Below the pieces are notes generated by a model. The model was not told where the DNA came from. It did no database searches and worked only from the letters and a program-made list of their open reading frames with translations. From contig CAXAMN010000001.1 in NCBI GenBank assembly GCA_963970005.1, forward strand, positions 225,011 through 289,010: a DNA stretch of 64,000 nucleotides, written 5' to 3'. Positions 31,968-45,419 of this stretch are shown here, in pieces. The stretch is from Durusdinium trenchii (taxonomy: Eukaryota > Sar > Dinophyceae > Suessiales > Symbiodiniaceae). Made by a program: the position numbers and the translations under genes. Every line of letters starts with the position of its first letter. The first letter of the stretch is position 1.

Positions 31968-33420
31968 CATAGCCTAACTGAACAGCTTACCAGTCACCAT
32001 CTTTCATTTCCCTTGAAAAAAGCTAGTTTCCGACGGGTTGCCCTTTCCCCTGCGTGGGGCTAGATTGCAGCTATGGTACTGTAGTACTGGTACGGCGTAG
32101 GAGGTCATATTGAATCTTTGCAGCTCTTGTAGGACTGTCGCGCGCCGAAGCCTGTTCCACTTTGGATGACAAACCTGCATGCAGGGAAACCTCCAAAGTG
32201 CGCTTTGATTTTTGTAAGCAATGCAAAATGTAGGCAAAAACGGCGAGCCCGGCTTTTCGGGCCAAAGGTTTTTCGAAGGTGCCCAGGGCTTCTCGTCCAG
32301 GCTCTGACCCGCGAGACATGTTCAGCTCCTTGGCAAGGCTGGTGGTTCTGACCTTGTCGTCGGTTTCCCGGTTGGTTCACGTGGATGTGGAGCGTGCACG
32401 CGATTCAAGGCGTTACACACACACACACACTCTGTTTGTCTCTCTCTCTTTCTCTCTCTTTCTCTGTCGTTTATTTTTCTTGTCCTCCCCATCCTTACAT
32501 TTGTTTGTTTGTCTGTCTCTCTGTGCCAGTCTTTGTGCTACATTTCTCTACAAATCAGGGTTTTGTTCGGCAGATTCCTGAACAACAGCGTATACAAGTC
32601 TGCAGACCGCCATGATGATTTCTCCATTACATTTTCAGGTCAGAGCAGACGATTGACAGATTGACATGTTGAGTCGTGGCAAGAAAAACCGGCTGCGGGG
32701 CAGGCTTAGCACCATGAACCCTGCTGTGGTGGTTTGTCCAGGCTGGCAGCAGTTAATGACCAAATTTTAAGTGCCATTGCAGGCCCTTGACCACAACAAT
32801 CTTTGCCATTTGCACATAGTATGAGCCACCAGATCAAGGATGATGTGAGCGATGAACCATTACCCACTTTGTTCACAAGAGTCGAGTTTCTGCTAGGCCA
32901 CAACTATGCCGAGGAACCCTTCTCCACCATCGGGGCCGAGCGTGTAGCCAACCCCAGTTTCGGATCGGGCCGCTTCCAAACTGTGCAGTTCCACCAAAGT
33001 GCGTTCATGTTCTCTCAGACGAGCACTCATTGGCACTCGCATGGGTGAAGGTTCTTTTTGCGTTCTTGTTCTTCCATCTCTTCCCTGAGCACCGCAGTTC
33101 TCCCTCCTGTTCTTGCAGATTCGAACATATTGAAAGGCTCCCTCTCATTTTTCTTTTCAATGCGAGCTTGATGAACAGCTTGTTTGTTCAGTGATGTTCA
33201 GCGGCGCCTTGCTTCCGTTGCGAGGCGCAGAATGAGATGGTGAAGATGGGCCTCTCCCACTTTCCCGAGCCGCCGGGGCCCACAACGGTATATTTGGTCC
33301 TTGTTCGTGCGCTGTTTCTGAAGCAGCGGCATGTTTGGGCTCCCCAGGCCACCGGTGCCTCCCTGCGCAATGCTGGGGTGCTCAGATGTGGCCGCTCCGG
33401 TGGTCTGTGGTCAGTCGTCA
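28101..33420 (+). CDS. Metallo-beta-lactamase-fold hydrolase, glyoxalase II-like, multi-exon
   Basis: Exons read: 28101-28208 (VDAAWDVQGLYDLAAELGA), 29300-29335 (THFHFDHCGG), 29571-29699 (VKLPGAKEVEEAGGKIWAGK), 29864-29905, 30119-30176 (RTPGHTPG), 30365-~30411, 31063-31126 (ITGDTLFVGSCGRTDLPG), 32301-32341 (SDPRDMFSSLARL), 32559-32604 (RQIPEQQRIQVC), 32897-~32982 (HNYAEEPFSTIGAERVANP), 33226-~33288 and possibly 33348 on. The phases agree from exon to exon where both edges can be set. Metal ligands of the binuclear MBL site are all present: HxHxDH, the TPGHTPG histidine, the GDTLF aspartate and the late HNY histidine. GRTDLPG and STIGxERxxNP recall YcbL-type glyoxalase II proteins. Expected reaction: hydrolysis of a glutathione-type thioester (inference). 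Intron donors are GT, GC and GA. The N-terminus and stop are not fixed. Confidence 0.85.
31127..32300 (+). other. Intron of the MBL gene with an ATG microsatellite
   Basis: Joins ...RTDLP-G with G-SDPRDMF... in frame (g + gc). It is 1.17 kb long and contains a G-run (~31551-31560) and the pure ATG tract. Coding-looking peptides inside it (about 31590-31740) are not needed for the MBL protein and I treat them as chance. Confidence 0.7.
31875..31967. repeat. (ATG)n microsatellite, about 31 units
   Basis: Uninterrupted ATG/TGA/GAT trinucleotide tract in the MBL-gene intron. The poly-methionine ORF over it is an artefact. Confidence 0.97.
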
Positions 33421-34158
33421 GACTGAGCCTTAGGCTGAGCCTCAGGTGCGTGGCTCAGAACACTTTGATACCTTTTCTAGACCGTGGCTCAGACATGTCT
33501 CCCATCCAAGAAGGGGTGTTTGTCTATGTGCGCTTTCTACCACAGGCTCTGGGTTCTATTTAGGTTGTCAAATTTGATCTTAGTGAAGCGCTGACATGTT
33601 TTCTTGGACCATGTGTGGTGGAAATATAGATGGAAATACCAACTACTGCACGGCAATAGATTGATCTTATAATCTCAACCACGCAAACAAAAGTCATGTC
33701 AAAGACCCCTTTGTTGCAACCAGAAAGCACACACTCTCTTCCATTTGATTGGTACCATGCAGGAATCACCCGTTCCACCCTCGAGCAAAGAGGGACAAGG
33801 ATTCACTTCGTAGCACCTGCGAAGTCCGCGCAGTGAAATTCACGATTTGGGTTGGATGACCTCACCAGAACCGGACCGCACTGTGATGTTGATCACGTCG
33901 TTTGGAACCGGCTATTTAAGCAATGACGATATGTCCGGGATATTTGTGGGCTGTAGGGGTTCCCATGGGTTCTCTGCTTCTGCAGACTACTTTGTTACCT
34001 TGATTGGAGGGATTCCATGCAGGGCAGTTTCTCATATCATTATGATGAATTAAATTCAACGTCTTTTTCTCCTTCCATCTTCCTTGATCTCCATTGCTTT
34101 TTGTAACCGCACCATGTGCAACACCTCCTCTCACCGCCCACCGAGCTGCCTCGCACAG

Positions 34159-34283
34159 GTGTGGTACCGGACAGCCCTGCGGGCCCAAGGGCTTCCGAAT
34201 CGGCCGCCGTGCGCGGATCGTGAAGCTCACCTCCGAGCAGGGCCAGGCACCGGTTGGCCGGGGGCATGTGGACCTGTTTGGGT
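34159..34283 (+). CDS. Unassigned coding exon, basic beta-rich segment
   Basis: After CGCACAG the frame reads a basic segment GFRIGRRARIVKLTSEQGQ and then APVGRGHVDLFG, ending at a GTAAG donor. The pattern GxRARIVxLTS...GRxGxVxxF is like the short SH3-like 'G-R-V' segments common in dinoflagellate proteins (recollection). No neighbour exon could be joined. Function unknown. Confidence 0.45.
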
Positions 34284-34579
34284 AAGGAGTGAAGGGCCAT
34301 GAAGGGACCCTTATTAAAAGAAACGTTTTGGACATATATTTGATCATTTTGATCTACTTATAGGTTTGGGACGCCTATAGAAGGTGAGGATTGAGACATG
34401 GATTTTATTCATTTGAGTTGGAAGTTGAATGAAGTCAATTCGTAGCATGTAGCCATATAGCCTAGCCATACAGCAGCACCCTACAGTGAGGAGGCACCAA
34501 CAGAAAAGGCATTGGGCATTGTGCTGGATTACATTTTAATTCTATTTATATATATTTATTGTTTCTAATAGCTTCTTGT

Positions 34580-34765
34580 TACTAGTAGTTAGTAAGGCCA
34601 GGAGGCCCCTAGTAGCTTCTTGTCATTTCTTGTCTTAATTCTAGTTATATTTATTTATTGTTTCTAATAGCTTCTTGCTCCTAGTAGTAAGGCCAGGAGC
34701 CCCTAGTAGCGTCCTTGCTCCTAGTAGCGATGCCCTTTGTTCCTAGTAGCTTCTTTGTTCCTATC
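34580..34765. repeat. CTACTAGG-family cluster, reverse orientation
   Basis: Two blocks (34570-34620 and 34665-34760) of CTAGTAGC / AAGGCCAGGAGCCCC units separated by an internal direct repeat of TAATTCTAxTTATAT...TTTATTGTTTCTAATAGC (34535-34575 and 34636-34675). Confidence 0.85.
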
Positions 34766-36123
34766 CACCCTATACAGAAGTAATGTCATAGGATCTTTGC
34801 TGGATTTATCCTCAGGTCTTGAACGGCCAGGACTGTGTTGTCGAGAGCTATGCGTCTTGCTTGCATCACCAGTTACCTTCGTTGTTGTTCGGCTGGGTAG
34901 GCTTGGGTTTTGGTTTGGTCATGAGAAAAGACTTTCAAGCTGTCACGTTAGTAGCCCAGTCGAGCCAGTTGCAGTAAGATGCAGCAAGTGGGATCTTGAG
35001 AGGACCATTTTTGAGGATCTCCATAGCTGCGCATCCCCTCCATGGTTTCAGTGGCCTTTGGTTTTTTGTTTTCTTTTTCGCGGCTAAGATGGAAGAACGA
35101 GAGAGATATGCAGTTCGGTGGGCTTCTCAGCTTTGTGAAACTGGACGATTCGCTTGAAGGTACAAATCGTCCGTGGTCGATCTCCATTCTTCATGACAAT
35201 GTGAGCAACCACTTTTGTTTAGGCTTTACTAAAGTAGTCAGCTCGCTCTATTTGCTTGTCTATCATCAGTATTCGCTTGTGAACGAGATAGGGCCCCCCC
35301 AAAAGCGAGATATTTTTGCTTGATGACACAAACTGAACGAGATCGTGTGATCTGCTACTAAAGTAGTCTGAACGAGATACTGTGACATGACCTCCTACTT
35401 AAGTAGTCTAAACGAGACAGATAGATAGGGCCGCCCCCACATGATAGATAAACGGTGTATAATATATTTGGGTTTAGTACCAAATAAATGCCGCCGCACA
35501 TGTGATTTGGACTTAGGATGATTGATGCATCGGCGGTCAAAGTGCTGAAACCAGCAACACCCTCAGCCGTTCTCACTGCAGGATCATTCGCACTTCCTGA
35601 CAGCTGAACAGAGAGGTGTTGCCCAAAGTGCAAATTGGGAACTGGGTGTGTCTCAGGATGCAGGTCTTCAGAAAGATTTATAATTTATTATGTATAATTT
35701 ATGGTTTCACACACGGAGTTGTGGGGTCCATAAATGATGACACAAATCTAACTGCGCTGTGATGACGCGCAGTTCCAAGGAAAACCTGGAGAAGCCCGAG
35801 CTTGCGGAGTGAGGAAATCTGCAAAGTCAGACTTGGTTTTTCGACCACTCAGTACATAGAGATCGAATCCAGGTGACACCAGGACATGCAAAAAAGACAT
35901 CATAGATTCATAGATCATAGATCTCGTTTTTTGATGTTTTTGTTGTTGTTTCACATTTCTTGTTCCTTGGCGGGTCCCCTATTCTGATCAGATGGGTCTG
36001 CGAATTTAGGACCCTTGTGCGAAACCGAGAGCACGTGCCTGCATCGTCCTGACTTTCAAGTCATAATAAAATCTGTCTTATCTCAAATTAAGTTTCCCTA
36101 AAACTCTAGGAACCAAATCATTC

Positions 36124-36272
36124 CGGCCCTCAGACGGGGGGAGCTTCCTTGAAGAAGCGTGAGCTATCCTGCGTCCTACCTAGAAGCTAACTTAGCCTAG
36201 TAGCTTACTCTCTTGCTTGATTACAGTAAGTAGGCGCCACTTATTTAAGTACGGAGGCAGGGCCACAGGCTA
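36124..36272. repeat. ~150-bp dispersed element, copy 2
   Basis: Homologous to 9650-9795 over its whole length: GGGGGAGCTTCCTTGAAGAA, GAGCTATCCTGCGTCC, AGTAGGCGCC, GAGGCAGGGCC. It lacks the left hairpin arm present in copy 1, so either this copy is 5' truncated or copy 1 acquired an inverted piece. Confidence 0.8.
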
Positions 36273-39200
36273 AAACAGTTATTAGCAGGGTTGCCCTAGG
36301 GCAAGCAATCAGATGAATCCAGAAAAGCCAGTGGAACGCTCAGAGTTGAAGTGGGGAACAACACAATTTGCAACGCTGTGCTAAGTAACATTGGAAAGAA
36401 TAGAAGGTTTGGAGTTTGGAATCTCCAAAAATCTGTGCGGATGACTCCAGGCACTTCAGCCCTTTCTCCCGTTTCAGAGGACGGACGAATTTGCTGTTTC
36501 AGGTGGCCTTTTGTGGCACTCAAATGTCCATTTCATTGTATTCAATCAGATTAGGATGAGATGACATTGAGTGAGCTGTCAAAGGTGTCCCAGAATGGGT
36601 AAAGGCGATACCCCAGAACTGGCGGAACTGTGGTCCACATGGGTTCAAGGAGAGACTGCAGAGAAGTGTGGCGGCCTTAGCCAGACATGATTCATGCTGC
36701 TGTAGTCTCAGCATTATGGGGCTGAGATCAAGATTGCTTCTAGTGAAAGAAACTCACTCTAAATAGCAATCTTGCAAATCTGCAGCTTTCGTCCAATACG
36801 CACCACTGGAGCCTACTGTCATAAATTCTAAATTGAATGAGGCTGGGGCTCAGCTGCTCACTCCCAGTTTGTAATAAGAGCGCTCAAAGAACTTCATCCA
36901 TTTCTCGCTTCTTTTTCTTCGGCTGAACTGTCTGAGCAGAACTGATGAGTCTCTATACGTGGGTATGGATAGAAAGTGTTGTATGTGGCAGGATTGGTGG
37001 ATGAACATTCATTTGGCTACCGCAAAGCTTTGACACCTTGTGACCCATCACAACAGCTTTTGTCCACTCGTTCTGACTGCTTGCCGAGTCTCCGAAGAGA
37101 AGCGGGAGGCACGCCCGTTGTGTCAGATGATCATCCAGAGGACTTGATCGGTCTCCACCCCACCGCACGCACCTGGCCAGCCACCCAGCCACCCAGCACT
37201 TGCAGCGTGTACATCCGCACCTCATTACCTCTAGTGACTCTAGTATGCCGCCGGGTACGCGCGGTAGGGTGCACGGCAAACTTTATGAATTAGGTACAGA
37301 AAGGTGTTGTATGAAAAGATTGCAATAAAAAGACAAGCCGAGTCCCTGTCCATGCAAAACAGAGAGCCAAAAACAAGGCACCAGAGAAAACTCAACTGCA
37401 TTGAAAAGAGACAACTACTACGTGAAACGGAAAGCGACGAAATAGCATGAGTACCGGCATGACATCATGGCACCGGGTATAATATACTTGGCCCTTGGCC
37501 GAGCATCTAATAGGGTGGTTGCGCACTTCGGTGCGGCACGCACTTGTCCACGATAGGTGAGCTTTCGAGGGTATGTAAGGTGGGATCACTGACCACACGA
37601 TGGACCTCTTACAGGTTTGTATTCAAGTTAGCAATGCAGCATGTCATGCGATAGAATTCTTGTACATGGATGACCTATCACATGATTGGCCCAGGGCCCA
37701 GCTGTTGTGGGGTCTCCATGGGCGTTCCTATTCCAACCGATACCAATTCTTTTTCAGGAGAACATTGCCTCCTAGCAGTTTGAAGCTGTCTTGAGATGAA
37801 CCTCCGGGGGGGTCTCAAAGAAATTCGATATTTCTTGGTGTTGCTAGAACGGAACTTAATTTTTTTGGGGGCAACGACGGCACTACCATCGAGCAGCCAC
37901 TGCAGGCCGCACTCCGGACCTGCCACCGCTCCGGAACGACGGGAAAGGCCAGGCCAAGGCGGAAGGGCTCGATGTTGCCCCGCTCCAGTGATCAAGTCAT
38001 CGCCAAAAACGAAGATTCCTCCCGTCTTGGCAGTTGGACTTGGACTGTAGCCGCCACTGTAGCTCAAGACTCAAATTTGAAGTGTTGGGGCTTTGGGAGT
38101 CAAGTCAAGAGTCATGAGGAAGGTACAATACAAAACTGGCCGATCCATCCATGGGTATCAGGCCGACGCCTGAGCTACACCCCCCCCGCGGCGCCACCCT
38201 CCAGAGGAGGCCCTCGGATGGTTGGGATGTGAAGTACCCGACGTGTTAGGTTCTTGCTGAGAGTTCGGACCGCGCTTGGCTTTCGGAAGCAGCTCTCTGG
38301 AGAACACAACCCGATGATCTTCTTTACAATACTGGGGGGTGATTGTAAGATGATAGATTAAATATAGTCTTGTAGTCAATCAAAACCTGACTGTTCTTGA
38401 TTTGATTGCCAGGGTCTTGTACCATGGTCGGGAACCACTCGGTACTTGTAGCCAGTGAGAATGATGGTAGTAGTCCAACTTTACGGGCTTCAAGACCCAG
38501 CAGCGGAAGTGAAGCAACAAGCTTCATGTGTACCGTTATTCTTGGCTTTTTCATGTTGGATTTGCTTCAGCCGCTCTACCAGCAGCTGTGCACATTCTTT
38601 TTCCGGCACGACTAGATAAAACTCATGATGGCCTTGGGGCGCAAGGCCTTGGGCTGAATTAATGTAGCCAAAACATGTTCAGAGGCAACTATGACACGGC
38701 TTGACCCGCTCAGGACACTGTGGCTGGTAGTGGGAGAGGCCGCGGTTTGGAGAGACGCAGTATTAATACCTTTGCTCGTTGTGGCGCTGCAGGCTGTTCA
38801 GAATCTCATCCTTTCTTGTCAGACATTTGCCTAAACGAGCCCTGTGAATCATGATTAGCAAGCTAGTTAAGCAGCATGCAGCTCGATGATCCGGTGAGAA
38901 AGAAGCTTTATTAATGCTTGATGATCCGAATTTATGAAGACTTTGTAAAGACTCAAGACCCAAGAATTCTTCCGAACAATTTTGCTCAACTGAATCTCTC
39001 ACATTTGATCAAGGGATACTACTAGGAGCAAGGACGCTACCCTTTAAAGTCCGGATCGTTTTGAGATGGGCCTGAAGTTCACCAGGTGTCTCGCCAGATG
39101 CCGTGGCAAGTGACAATGCTCGTTCACCAGGTGCGAAGCAAGTGTTGATAGCACCTCTTGATGGGGCACATTTGTGTTCCAAATGGGATCCACAGCCTTG

Positions 39201-41660
39201 CAACGTGGGGTTTTCATGCAGATGTTTCGAGAAACATTTGAAGCCCTTCATCCCGACATCAATGTATCGTTTTGTGGCATAGTCCAGTAGGGTGAGAGAC
39301 TTAAAGACCCCAGAACCATGGATGACCCCTTTGAAGCCAGGAGCAAGCTGAGAAGACATCGATCAAACTCACCAAGTACAGCTAAAACCAAAGACTTGAT
39401 CTTAACAATATACATTATATATCCACCATTCAATCAAACAAAAGACAAACAGATCAAACAGATATAAACATATATATATATATATTGTATTGTAAAGAAC
39501 TGAATCAGTCAATCAAGCATAAACATAGCATAAAGTATAAACATTGTCAGTAGCACAGATGCTTACCACGCTTGACAGCTGACCAGGTACTGGCGAAGCC
39601 ATGCAGGACACTTCCATCCAGTGCAATGTTGTGCAGCGGAATGATTTACGATAAAGCGTGGGATGCAGGATGTCGATGTCGACGTATGTTGATGCATTTC
39701 CATGTCATATGTGTGGACACTTATTTGTTTGCGACTTTTTTTTCTGGTGCAGTTGGCTCTTGGCCGTTGGGGTTCTTCCTCTGTGATGTCATTGTTCTGG
39801 ATCAAAGAGGAGGTGATGTGGAAGACACATCACAGACGACGAGAAACCCTCCGCTTCTTGTCTACACCAACCTTGATCTGGATTCGAGATGACCACTTAC
39901 AATGCGGTTTACTTATCCACTTCCAGATTGCGAAAGACTCAAATGTTTCTGACCGAGCACCAGCTGCTGGTTTAGGGTTAATCTGGGGGCACGCACTCCA
40001 TTCGGGGAATCAAGCTGAGACTGGATGCACTTTTGATTAAACATTGTAGCAGCCTCTGGCTCCCCAGAAGGTGGACACAGCTGCCGCAGTTCCTACCCTA
40101 CACCACCTGCCATAGCCAAACAGAGGAATACCCTTTTATTTGTTTGCTTTTAACGCAGTTGCTGGTTGCTCATGAATGGCACCGGAAAAGTTGAATCCAG
40201 GACCAGGAGAAGCAGCCCATGCTTTATGCATGCTCCTGAGCGTACATGCTTGAAACCAATTGAGTGCAAGAGAGAGAGAGAGAGAGAGACAGACACTGAG
40301 AGACCCGCATATAGCATAGTGTTGTCCTTTAAGCTTTCCAGGACTGAGTGAGAACCAGGCATCCAACTGGAAGTGGACCTTGTATATAATCGAGGATAAA
40401 GTGTTAGGATGCTGATGGGCATCATTCACAGTGCAGGATACTCGTCATGTTGTTCTCGATTTGATGACTACTTTGCTGGTGGCAATAGTCTTTGCTGTGT
40501 GGTGGCAAGCTGAATCTCTTTTGCCTTTGACATGAGGCGACATGAGGTATGTTGCTTTATGGCATCACTGCGGCGTGCCAGATTCCACATGACACTTTCA
40601 ATTTATCACCCAGAAGTGCCACCGAGTCTGGTGTATCAACCCAGTGACAGACCGCGGGTGCTAGGAGCTGGAATGTGGGTGAACCTCCTAGTGAACAGCA
40701 TGGGTTCAGCGGCAGTTGCAGCATGGGTTGGTTTTGGACCTAAATCCTGTTGATACAGACACCTCGGGTGTGGGTCCCACACGCGCGATTCGCGCAGTGA
40801 GGTGGATGTGAATGTAACACCTGGGCAGCCCCCAGAGCGTATCGTGCTCTTCCAGGCCGAGAAAAAGAAGAAGGAAAAGGAAACGGAGAAGGAGACACTA
40901 TACCCTGCCAAAAAAAATGAGGCTTCCACAAGTTTCACGGTTCCAACATGTTTCAATTGGTTTCCAATGTTCAGTTATTTTCCATCAGGGGGATTCACTG
41001 AACTCTATCTATTTTGATCTATTTTGTAATTTTTGGATATTTTTAGTGAGGGAGTGAAGACAGGGAGTCTTTTGCAGCCTTCTGGCCCGCACTCCAAGTT
41101 AATTTCATGCACATTTGGGGAGAGCATTGTGTTCTTTGTTTTGTGGGGGGTGGGAGCGAGCGAAAATGTGCCATCAGATGTGCCGATGTGAAGGCATGGC
41201 CAGATTTCAGTCCAACGGAATCATTTGATATCATTTGTATTTTGTGGGTTCCGTTTCTTGAGGCCCCGGTCAGGCAGTCAGGCGGGTCCTCTATGGAGAT
41301 GAGGTCAGTGCTTAAGTTTAATAATTGGGATGGAGATCAATTCACTGTGCAGTGGATGTTTGGGCTGCAAAACCATGTGGGATGGCCAGAAGGTCCCACA
41401 GTGAAACTCTCTATACTAGCCGAGATCAGCTAGTCTTGAAATTATTGAACACACGACAAAAGCCCAAATGTATATAAGATTATATATATATATAAGTTTT
41501 ATACTCATTCCGACTCATCTCATGGATTTTTGAGTTTAATCTAGATTCTATGATTCCTTCCTCCTCAGTTGATCCATCGAAGAGGCTTTCGGCCAGACTT
41601 CTCTGGATAACCTACAACTCGGACACTTCCCGGCACGGCCACCACAACCATGCCCATCAG
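36273..41660. other. Gene-poor interval
   Basis: No protein family recognised. Contains a short CTACTAGG piece (39018-39040), AT-rich dinucleotide tracts (39465-39490) and a GA tract (40268-40290). Short ORFs on both strands lack motifs. Confidence 0.35.
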
Positions 41661-41753
41661 GGGCAGAACATCAGCGAAGTGGCGGCTGAGTTTGCTGCCA
41701 AGCACGTGCTGACGCCGGCCATGGCGCAAAAGCTGCACAGCCTACTCCGCGAG
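41661..41753 (+). CDS. Coding exon with a short helical C-terminal-type domain
   Basis: After CATCAG the frame reads ISEVAAEFAAKHVLTPAMAQ and then KLHSLLRE, ending at a GC donor (or reading on through AVSEAAKS). The pattern of hydrophobics followed by F-x(3)-H-x-L-x-P and a second amphipathic helix recurs near the C-termini of many protist proteins (recalled, unnamed). No neighbour exon could be assigned. Confidence 0.45.
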
Positions 41754-42504
41754 GCGGTGTCGGAAGCAGCCAAGTCTTCACATTCTCACCGTTTGTGGTA
41801 CTTGTGCGGACGATGCCTGGTAGCCGCTTGTAGCCAGGCTTTGGGTGTTGAATTCGGCACTTCCATGACCAGGTGGTCCTCAAGCAGGAACTCCAGAACC
41901 ATACCACACCTTGAGCGGGCAAAGAGGCACCCGCACGACAAGCGCTCGGCTCGGGGTTTGTCGAAGGGCTGGCTAGGGGGATGAGAGCTTCAGGATACCA
42001 TTACTTCGTGAGAACTAATTGCAGTCTGGTCAGGGGTCTCACCAAAATCATATCCAAGCAAACCAAGGCTCCTATCGTACTCAGACGTCCGCTGGCACCT
42101 CAACACTAGAAACATCAGAACAGGTGAACATCCAAGGATGGTAGATTGCTTTGTTCATGCCTTGGGATGGGAACCAGGTACAAGGTTTTGATTGACCTGT
42201 ACACGTGTCTCTAGATTGTGAATGAGTCCCCAAGCTTCGGTTGACGTAAAAGACACCAATGATCACCACATGAGCGCATAAGAGTGCGTGTTGGACCTAT
42301 CAAGGAAGGTTTCATCATGTTTTGTACCGGTGAGAAACAAGGTTTCCACAGGTCCCATAGGTGCCCTCCTTCGTCAAGGAGAGGCCAGGAGAGCGTTTGT
42401 TTTTTCTTGGACCTGACCGTCTTGGACTCTGAAGATGAGGCGATGCCATGACCGTTTACAGCTAAACATGTCCGGAAGGACCCCGCATGACAAAGCAAAT
42501 AAGT

Positions 42505-42580
42505 AGTAACAAGAAGCTACTAGGAACAAGTGCCACGCTAGTAGTAACAGGTGCCTTACTAGTAGTAACAAGAAGCTAGT
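42505..42580. repeat. CTACTAGG-family dispersed repeat
   Basis: Units AGTAACAAGAAGCTACTAGG, GCCACGCTAGTAGTAACAG and GCCTTACTAGTAGTAAC. Confidence 0.75.
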
Positions 42581-44889
42581 AGTGGGTCTTTGGTGATGCT
42601 CGTGAGAGGTGTCATCACTCCCGATGTGGTCATCCGATGTGGTCTGGAATTCTTGAAGGTGTGGACTCCGGCAAGAGGAAGCCCTTTCTCATCAGCGCTG
42701 ATGAGCTTCTCATAGAAACGGATCACAGGATGTTGCTTTCAAAGAACGATCGTGAGAGAGGGTAGGACAGAGTCCTGAGAGTGTTACACTGTTCCTTCGA
42801 TTTGGTCTCCCCAAAAAAGAAACATCCTGGTACTCCACATCTGTGAGTTTCACGCGAATTGGCAGTTCGTTTGGAAACTGTCGTGTAGGCTCCGGTCACA
42901 TCGCAGATGTCAAAGACTTCAGAGACAAACCGCTCGGAGCGGGTCACCCCGGGGAGCTGTTTTCAAAACAGACCTGAAGACATGATGAGAGATGTGGAGT
43001 GCAAAGTCCTATAACCTGAGGCACCTGAAAGTCACCTCCGGGCTATGTAGGACTTTGTTGTATGGGATGGAAATCCTTTGCGGGTGTGAAGGAGAATGAC
43101 AATCAGTGTAAATTCATGGTAGATGCTTTAGAGATTTCGAAACAAGAAGACCCCGCCCCATGCCTTGCACAGCATCTCAATTCTTGGATATATTGACAAT
43201 ACATAAGGTATGTTGACCTGATTTCGGGACAGTCCCTGAGACACTCAAACCTTCCATTTCAGCAATAGTCTGAATCCAGAAAACCAGAACCGTTTCCTGG
43301 GTTCCCAGCACCCACAAAAGCGTATTCTCGATGGGTTGGTAGATCCTTCGATCAGCTCCCGGGGCCGCACCGCCCGACGCCGCCAATGACGTCGCAGCAC
43401 CGACCCCCGACTGAAGCCGATGGGAGAAGGAGGTGGATCAACCAAGAAGGCAGTTAGGCTATTGTGACCTTGGTATGATTTTGGCCAGCAGGTGGTTCAT
43501 TGGTGCATCCTCTAACATGTGCCAAGTCATTGTTTGTTGTTTTAGACTTTGTATTGTGAATGGAAGAGAAGACCTGTGGCTATGGATCACTTACAGGGCC
43601 CAGTGTTGGGATACCCGGATACTCACCCTGCTAATGAAAGACGTCTTGAGTGGTGCAAAACTAACCCTGAAAGAAACTGATAAACAGCTATTCTGCTGCA
43701 GCATGGCTGTTTCATGTTTGTTGTTGCAGTCTCAGTCATCGGCTTCAGTCAGGTGATATCTGATATCGGATTGTTCAAACGATATCGTGGAAAAAAAAAG
43801 GGGGTGGAAAACCATAAAAAGCAAGCTTGTGGAACCCCGACTTGGCTGCTGAGTTTTGGATCAATTCGCAGCGAATCACCTCGCCGACCTGTCCAACATT
43901 CTTTGACATCGATGTTGAGGTAGGGTTCGAGTTGAGCCCAGGGCAATGGGGGAGCAGCCAAACAGATGCTAACAGTCCTTTCCTCACAGAGTTTAGAGGG
44001 TTAAAGAATGTGAAAGATTTGATCCATAAACTGATGGAGTGGAGCGATTGCATATATTATGATTATTATGTCTGCAGCCAAAGATCTCATGCCAGAGTTC
44101 CCCACCAACGACGCTCGACGTACAAGGATCATGCCTTTGAAAAGGGGGGGCCAACCATTGAGTGCAGGGCTAGGGCTAGTTTCGTCATATTGGATGGAAC
44201 AACTGCTTGTAGCGTCTGAAGCTGGCAGCAAATTGGATACAAGAAACGTCATTGCCGGGCATGAAGAGCAGACACTCTTTGCCCACAAAACAAGACATTT
44301 ACCTTCACGTACTGACGAAAGTGGATGGAATTGCACGAGGTCCAAATATGACATGAATGAGAGGGCAAGATGAGTGAGGCCATGATGAGTGGACTGATAA
44401 ATACCAACAGCAACACCGACACCTTCATGCTGAAACCAGCACACATCACCACCCCAACAACAGCAACAGCAACAAACAAGAACAAGCAGTATTTAACCCA
44501 CCTCACCGGCCATTCCCTCCTCGGCCTCTCAAACTCCGCTGCCTCCATGGCGTGCCATGGGCGCCGTCTTGCGGATTTGCCCTTCGCGCCAGGTCGGAGT
44601 GAAGGAAAGCTGAACGGAGCTGACTACCGCGGGATTCCAAAATGAGCTAATCCCATCCAATCCCCATTGTTTGCCTCAATGCCCTTTTGTGGCTGTGAAG
44701 CTAGCCTCGCCTAGCTCAAGAATCAGACCAAGTAAACCTGAAGCCGCTCTGATCCGAATGAACTGACGTATTTGTGTAGCAGCTTTCTGGGAGACTCTAA
44801 TTTGTCAAAACCCAGCTTCACTTGCTGCATCCCCAACCCTGTTGAAGAGTGTCTCCAGAAATGGTCGACGAGTCGAGGACAAGACCTTT

Positions 44890-44998
44890 TGTTACTAGTT
44901 GCTTCTTGTTCCTGGTAGTAAGGCCACCAGCTACTAGTAGCGTCCTCTTGCTCCTAGTAGCGATGCCCTTTGTTCCTAGTAGCGTCCTTGTTCCTAGC
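44890..44998. repeat. CTACTAGG-family dispersed repeat, reverse orientation
   Basis: Units TTACTAGTTGC, GGTAGTAAGGCCACC, CTACTAGTAGCGTCC and TCCTAGTAGCGATGCCC. It abuts a GC-rich coding-looking stretch (45010-45110) that follows without a clear junction. Confidence 0.8.
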
Positions 44999-45008
44999 TT
45001 TGCTGCAT

Positions 45009-45111
45009 TCAGCACCGGTGCACCTCTCACGCCAGCCGGCAAGCCGTGCACGCGTGGCCTCGAGAATCAACGAGCCACGCAGCCCCAGCGCAGTGATGCG
45101 CCAGGCTCTGG
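45009..45111 (+). CDS. Possible coding exon, basic peptide
   Basis: The frame reads APVHLSRQPASRARVASRIN and then EPRSPSAVMRQ, with GC-rich third positions. No family recognised; called only on composition and lack of stops. Confidence 0.25.
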
Positions 45112-45419
45112 GTGCAGCGGCATTCATCAGCGGGGGGTTGCACCGTCATCATGTACTGAGTAAGAGGACTTCAGACTCAGAAGACCCATAAAAGATATGT
45201 AATTTAAGGGACATAGAACGTTCCACTGTCAAGCTAGACGAACTGAATGTGGGAAAGCGGCCAGGTGCTTTTCGAGGACGAGGATAGCCAGGCAGGGTTT
45301 GTAATGAGGTTGTTGGCGGTGTAGAGGTTTTCATTCAAGCGGTTTCAGGAACAAACGGATAGTCTGGGTTCTGCCCACACAAGGTTGAGTCCTGGAAGCT
45401 ACGAGGAACAATGGCAGTA

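Noticed and set aside
31842..32063. Poly-methionine ORF
   Set aside because: Pure ATG microsatellite inside the MBL-gene intron.
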